DNA of 9,407 bases from NCBI GenBank assembly GCA_021154065.1, contig JAJKJG010000232.1:1-9407 (forward strand), given 5' to 3'. Below, one piece after another: positions 6,866 through 9,407 of this stretch (position 1 is the first letter of the stretch; the number at the start of each line of letters is the position of its first letter). The notes beneath the pieces were generated by a model. The model did not search any database. It had not been told where the DNA came from and was given only the letters and a program-made list of their open reading frames with translations. A program made the translations under genes and the position numbers. Origin of the DNA: Methylobacterium sp. GTDB taxonomy: Bacteria; Pseudomonadota; Alphaproteobacteria; Rhizobiales; Beijerinckiaceae.

Positions 6866-7843
6866 GTGAGAAAGACCCTGTTCGCGGCCGCCGCCGCGCT
6901 CGTCCTCGCGGCAAGCGGGGCGGCGCAGGCCGAGACATGGCCGGCCCGGCCGATCACGATGATCGTGCCGTTCGCGGCCGGCGGCCCGACCGACATCGTC
7001 GCCCGGATCGTCGGCGAGCACATGTCGCGCACGCTCGGGCAGCAGATCGTGGTCGAGAACGTCGCCGGCGCCGGCGGCACGACCGGTATCACCCGCGCGA
7101 AGCAGGCTTCGCCCGACGGCTACACCATCGCCATGGGCCACATGGGCACGCACGGGGCGGCGCCGGCGCTCTACCCGAACCTGCGCTACGACCCGGCGAA
7201 GGACTTCGAGCCGATCGGCATGGCGGCCGGCACGCCGATCCTGATCGTCACCAAGAAGGATTTTCCGGCGAACAACCTCAAGGAGTTCATCGACTACGTG
7301 AAGGCGAACGGCCCGAAGCTCAACGAGGCGCATGCCGGCGTCGGCTCGGTGTCGCACACCACCTGCACGCTGCTGCAGTCGATCATCGGCGCGAAGTTCA
7401 CCCGCGTCGCCTATCGCGGCACGGGCCCGGCGCTGAACGATCTCGTCGGCGGGCAGGTGGATTTCGGCTGCGACCAGATCGTCAACCTGGTGCCGCAGAT
7501 CCAGTCGAAGAACATCAAGGCGATCGCCATTGCGACGCCGGAGCGCTCGCCCTCGCTGCCGGACGTGCCGACGGCGAAGGAGGGCGGGCTGCCGGAATAC
7601 GAGGTCTCGGCCTGGAACGCGGTGTTCGCGCCGAAGGGCACGCCGAAGGAGATCACGCAGAAGCTCGTCGATGCGCTCGACAAGGCGCTCTCCGACGACG
7701 GCACGCGCAAGCGTCTGCTCGAGCTCGGCGGCGTCATCCCGGAGGGCGCCGCCCGCGGGCCGCAGGCGCTGCAGAAGCTCGTCGAGAGCGAGGTCGCGCG
7801 CTGGACGCCCGTCCTCAAGGCGGCGGGCGTGACGGCGCAATAA
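6866..7843 (+). CDS. tctC: Tripartite tricarboxylate transporter periplasmic receptor TctC (Bug family)
   Basis: This 325-residue protein is the periplasmic solute receptor of the TTT system. A signal peptide covers about 1-22 (MRKTLFAAAAALVLAASGAAQA), with likely cleavage before ETWPARPI. Bug-family landmarks follow: IVPFAAGGPTDIVARI (33-48), VVENVAGAGGTTGI (62-75), SPDGYTIAMGHMGTHG (82-97), AYRGTGPALNDLVGGQVDF (182-200), DVPTAKEGGLP (233-243), and a C-terminal helix ending WTPVLKAAGVTAQ. The motifs around 34-45 and 182-200 normally grip a carboxylate of the ligand. The start is a GTG at 6866 with GGGAGAGA ending 5 bases upstream; no ATG gives a complete signal peptide. It is the last gene of the operon and the only complete receptor for TctAB in view, since the copy before tctB is gutted. 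D-tartrate or a similar dicarboxylate is the inferred ligand. Confidence 0.95.
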   Translation: MRKTLFAAAAALVLAASGAAQAETWPARPITMIVPFAAGGPTDIVARIVGEHMSRTLGQQIVVENVAGAGGTTGITRAKQASPDGYTIAMGHMGTHGAAPALYPNLRYDPAKDFEPIGMAAGTPILIVTKKDFPANNLKEFIDYVKANGPKLNEAHAGVGSVSHTTCTLLQSIIGAKFTRVAYRGTGPALNDLVGGQVDFGCDQIVNLVPQIQSKNIKAIAIATPERSPSLPDVPTAKEGGLPEYEVSAWNAVFAPKGTPKEITQKLVDALDKALSDDGTRKRLLELGGVIPEGAARGPQALQKLVESEVARWTPVLKAAGVTAQ

Positions 7844-7887
7844 GGCCGGTGCGGGCGCGCACGCGGCGCCTCCGATGCGGCTGCCTG

Positions 7888-7902
7888 CGCCTTGAAAAGG
7901 CG
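7888..7902 (+). terminator. Possible terminator hairpin after tctC
   Basis: CGCCTT and AAGGCG (6 bp) flank a 3-base loop about 45 bases after the tctC stop. There is no T-tract, so it is weak as an intrinsic terminator. The inner bases overlap a -35-like TTGAAA (7892-7897) of the tRNA promoter proposed below, so it may be incidental. Confidence 0.3.
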
Positions 7903-7920
7903 GGGGCGGCGCATTACACC
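7892..7920 (+). promoter_or_regulatory. Candidate promoter of the tRNA-His gene
   Basis: TTGAAA (7892-7897) and TACACC (7915-7920) are separated by 17 bases and end 11 bases before the first base of the mature tRNA. Spacing suits a housekeeping sigma-70-type promoter with start close to the tRNA. The -10 element is degenerate, as is usual in high-GC alphaproteobacteria. Confidence 0.4.
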
Positions 7921-7931
7921 CGTGCTCGCGT

Positions 7932-8008
7932 GCAGCCGTAGCTCAGTTGGTTAGAGCACCAGATTGTGGATCTGGGGGTCCCCCGTTCGAGCCGGGGCGG
8001 CTGTACCA
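7932..8008 (+). tRNA. tRNA-His (anticodon GTG)
   Basis: A complete 77-base cloverleaf with encoded CCA. The acceptor stem GCAGCCG pairs with CGGCTGT (one terminal G-T pair). The D arm is GCTC/GAGC. The anticodon stem CCAGA/TCTGG carries the loop TTGTGGA with anticodon GTG, reading CAC and CAU. The variable loop is GGGTC. The T arm CCCCG/CGGGG has loop TTCGAGC. The base before the acceptor stem is T, not G, and the discriminator is A73. Most bacteria encode G-1 opposite C73 as the main identity element for histidyl-tRNA synthetase; the form seen here is the known exception in a large group of alphaproteobacteria, so it also places the organism. Base composition drops on its downstream side. 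Confidence 0.96.
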
Positions 8009-8054
8009 ACGAAAACAAGGGGTTAGTTCGCAGGCCGCACGCGATCGCGGGTGT

Positions 8055-8074
8055 TGGTGACCTCCTGGTGACCT
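8055..8074. repeat. Tandem 9-base direct repeat TGGTGACCT, period 11
   Basis: TGGTGACCT occurs at 8055-8063 and again at 8066-8074, one helical turn apart. Each copy contains GGTGACC, close to a GGTNACC palindrome. The layout would suit cooperative binding of a protein on one DNA face, or recombinase arm sites beside a tRNA, but no partner gene is present to support either. Confidence 0.4.
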
Positions 8075-8107
8075 GGAAACAGGGCCATAGCGCGCCCTAT
8101 AGCGAAA

Positions 8108-8125
8108 CGGGCGCTGAGGCGCCCG
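8108..8125. terminator. Strong GC-rich hairpin after tRNA-His, possible bidirectional terminator
   Basis: CGGGCGC (8108-8114) pairs perfectly with GCGCCCG (8119-8125) around the tetraloop TGAG. It lies about 100 bases after the tRNA and 28 bases after the last stop codon of the converging solute-binding pseudogene frame. It could end transcription from both sides, although no T-run follows on the plus strand and only a short GTTTCG on the minus strand. Confidence 0.45.
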
Positions 8126-8152
8126 CTTCCCGGTGTAAGCCGACGAAGATTC

Positions 8153-9173
8153 TCAGGCGGCCGTTTTCGGCGGCGTTTCAGGACCCAAAAAGACGATCGA
8201 CCTCACTGAGCGACCGTTCGGCCATTTGGGCGTCTGCTCAGCCCAATCTAAGCTCGTTTTATCAAGAGCTTTCTCGGTAACCTTAGGCCTGAGGCGGCGT
8301 CGCCGCTCAAGCCAATCAAGTGCTAAGCGAAGCTGGCGGCGGTCAGCGAACCACGAACGAAAGACAGTCGAATGGATCGTATACTGCGCCAAGGCATTCG
8401 CAACGAACCCTGACGCCTTCATCTCCTCGACAAATTGGCGCAGGTAGGCTTCTGCCTCCGGGCGACCCTTCGGCAACGCCACGGCCTGCTCGATGACCAT
8501 GAAGCGCCCTGGCAGGATGCGCACATCCGCGTGCTCGCGCGCGTAGACTTCAAGAGGCTGGCGCACGGAAGCGACGGCGTCCAAGTGATCCTGCTGGAAC
8601 AGTTCCACAGCAGCCTGTGAGGTGGGCGCGAAGACGCGCTCGGCAGCCTCGATGGCGGCCCAGGTACAGGTCGTAGGCCGTGTTGCGTCCGACAGCGATC
8701 CTCACGCCGGGTCGATCGACCTGATCGTTCTGGGTGAGCGGTGATCCGGCTGGGACCATGTAGGCCCCTTCAATGATGACGTAGGGTGCGGTGAAGGCAA
8801 TTGTCTCCGCCCGGTGCGGGTCGACGGCCAGAAAGGCCATATCCCAGGTCGTCGGGCCATCCAGCGCCTCGACAACCTTCCCGGCGGTCTCGAAAGTTGT
8901 GAAGACGACAGGGACGTGCAACCGGCGGCCGAGTTCGCGGGCCAGGTCTGCTGAGACACCGGCCGGTTCTCCTCCTGCTCCCTGCTGGGCCAAGACGATG
9001 TTGCCGTAGTTGATCGCGGCTCGCAGCTTCCCTGTGGGCGCAATTGCGCGGACGAGATCAGGGGAAAGGTCCTGGGCCATGGCGACGTCCTCGCGCAATT
9101 GTAGAACGGCGAGCGTGGCGAGAAGCACAGAAACAATCAGCCGCCCTGGCCGGTGGCGAACACCAAGGTTCAT
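8153..9173 (-). pseudogene. Frameshifted family-3 periplasmic solute-binding protein gene with foreign C-terminal tail
   Basis: From an ATG at 9173, with GAGGGG about 9 bases upstream, the frame encodes a signal peptide (about 1-34, ending VAMAQ). A family-3 (amino-acid-type) solute-binding domain follows: LRAAINYGNIVLAQ (50-63), GVSADLARELGRRL (72-85), WDMAFLAVDPHRAETIAFT (110-128), PYVIIEGAYMV (130-140) and VGRNTAYDLYLGR (161-173). At about 8654-8660 the homology shifts frame and continues IEAAERVFAPTSQAAVELF through FVEEMKASGFVANALAQ, ending near 8384. One extra base, or loss of a GC pair from an expected CGCGCCATC, would explain it. The remaining 76 codons to the stop at 8153 (basic, tryptophan-rich, for example RSWFADRR and DWLERRRRLRPK) do not resemble the usual short end of this family. 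A sequencing error could account for the frameshift but not for the tail. Base composition is lower in GC than in the genes to the left. Confidence 0.8.
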
Positions 9174-9311
9174 CGACGTTACCCCTCGCTGCTTACGATG
9201 CCCCCGGTAGTTCGAGATCTGGCAACAGTAAAAAACCATATACAGCCGATCCATGGGCTGCTACTCCGCGCGGGATCGCCGACCATTTTCCAAGTAAGAA
9301 CAACGGCCAAC
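9174..9311. other. Divergent intergenic region between two binding-protein genes
   Basis: This 138-base spacer separates the start of the broken family-3 gene (minus) from the start of the next exported protein (plus). It includes an A-rich run with CATATA at about 9231-9242, the most AT-rich patch of the window, which would suit promoter melting. No confident -35/-10 pair was found in either direction. Confidence 0.35.
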
Positions 9312-9407
9312 ATGAGGATAGCGGTTCTAGCTGCAGGTTTGATGGTGTCGTTCACAGCTGCTCGGGGTTATGCGATGGAGAAGCTCAACGTCATGATATC
9401 TGGAGGC
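9312..9407 (+). CDS. N-terminus of an exported substrate-binding protein, probably ModA-like (partial)
   Basis: The 32 codons from the ATG at 9312 give MRIAVLAAGLMVSFTAARGY, then AMEKLNVMISGG, and run off the window. The first ~21 residues are a signal peptide. The following LNVMISGG resembles the first beta-strand of ModA-like or PBP-II binding proteins ('...IKVLVSGGF...'). No strong ribosome-binding site is present; a weak AAGTAAGAA lies about 15 bases upstream. It diverges from a family-3 binding-protein pseudogene. The ligand cannot be called from so short a piece; export and a binding-protein fold are the supported claims. Confidence 0.65.
   Translation, partial: MRIAVLAAGLMVSFTAARGYAMEKLNVMISGG

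Larger units (their letters stand above)
8009..8152. other. Non-coding stretch after tRNA-His with tandem repeat and hairpin
   Basis: No credible gene is seen between the tRNA and the end of the broken solute-binding gene. The stretch holds a tandem repeat (8055-8074) and a strong hairpin (8108-8125), each listed separately. It also holds the near-palindrome ATAGCGCGCCCTAT at about 8089-8102. No integrase, excisionase or second copy of the tRNA 3' end was found. Confidence 0.5.

Noticed and set aside
5129..7840. A 903-codon open frame on the minus strand opposite tctA and tctC
   Set aside because: It mirrors the third-position GC bias of the plus-strand genes, is dominated by Arg, Asp, Ala and His, has no recognisable domain, and tctA/tctC are unambiguous on the other strand.
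8153..8280. A short separate minus-strand peptide MAERSLSEVDRLFGS ending in TGA within the tail region
   Set aside because: Fifteen codons with no ribosome-binding site and no recognisable family; too little evidence to call a gene or an integrase remnant.
1..9407. CRISPR array, insertion-sequence ends, transposase or toxin-antitoxin genes
   Set aside because: No regularly spaced repeats, terminal inverted repeats with target duplications, or relevant protein motifs were found on either strand.

Overview
This window reads as chromosomal DNA of a high-GC alphaproteobacterium, most likely of the Rhizobiales/Hyphomicrobiales. Three things point there. The D-tartrate dehydratase matches, from memory, the characterised Bradyrhizobium enzyme along most of its length. 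The tRNA-His has the alphaproteobacterial signature: no G at position -1 and A73 as discriminator. Codon third positions are strongly G/C for about the first 8 kb. No database search was possible, so all family names rest on recognised motifs.

Left part (1-3023, all minus strand). Transcription runs leftward from a tartrate/D-malate dehydrogenase gene (1947-3023), through a TerC/YjbE-type membrane protein gene (1176-1883), to azlC (211-909) and azlD (cut by the window edge), a branched-chain amino-acid exporter pair. The 266-base gap between terC and azlC carries what looks like the C-terminal stub of an AAA ATPase gene and a short palindrome.

Centre (3207-7843, plus strand). Diverging from the dehydrogenase across a 183-base gap is tarD, D(-)-tartrate dehydratase of the enolase superfamily. 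It is followed by a tripartite tricarboxylate transporter (TTT) set: a collapsed tctC that keeps only its signal peptide and last ~40 codons, then tctB, tctA and a complete tctC. The simplest reading is one catabolic module. The TctC receptor and TctAB permease import a tartrate- or malate-like acid. TarD dehydrates D-tartrate to oxaloacetate. The dehydrogenase handles other tartrate isomers or D-malate. The assignment of the TTT system to tartrate is inferred from its neighbours.

Right part (7932-9407). A tRNA-His(GTG) gene with encoded CCA marks a change in character. Beyond it the base composition is visibly lower in GC. The DNA holds a gene-poor stretch with tandem repeats and a strong hairpin, then a family-3 periplasmic solute-binding protein gene on the minus strand. 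That gene is broken by a frameshift and runs into an unrelated tail. Last, diverging from it, is the start of another exported, probably ModA-like, binding protein. This looks like the start of an accessory segment next to a tRNA gene, but no integrase or duplicated attachment site is visible.

No wholly new system is evident. The most useful observations are the in-frame collapsed tctC inside the tartrate/TTT operon, the suggested pairing of a TTT transporter with D-tartrate catabolism, and the decayed genes flanking the cluster.
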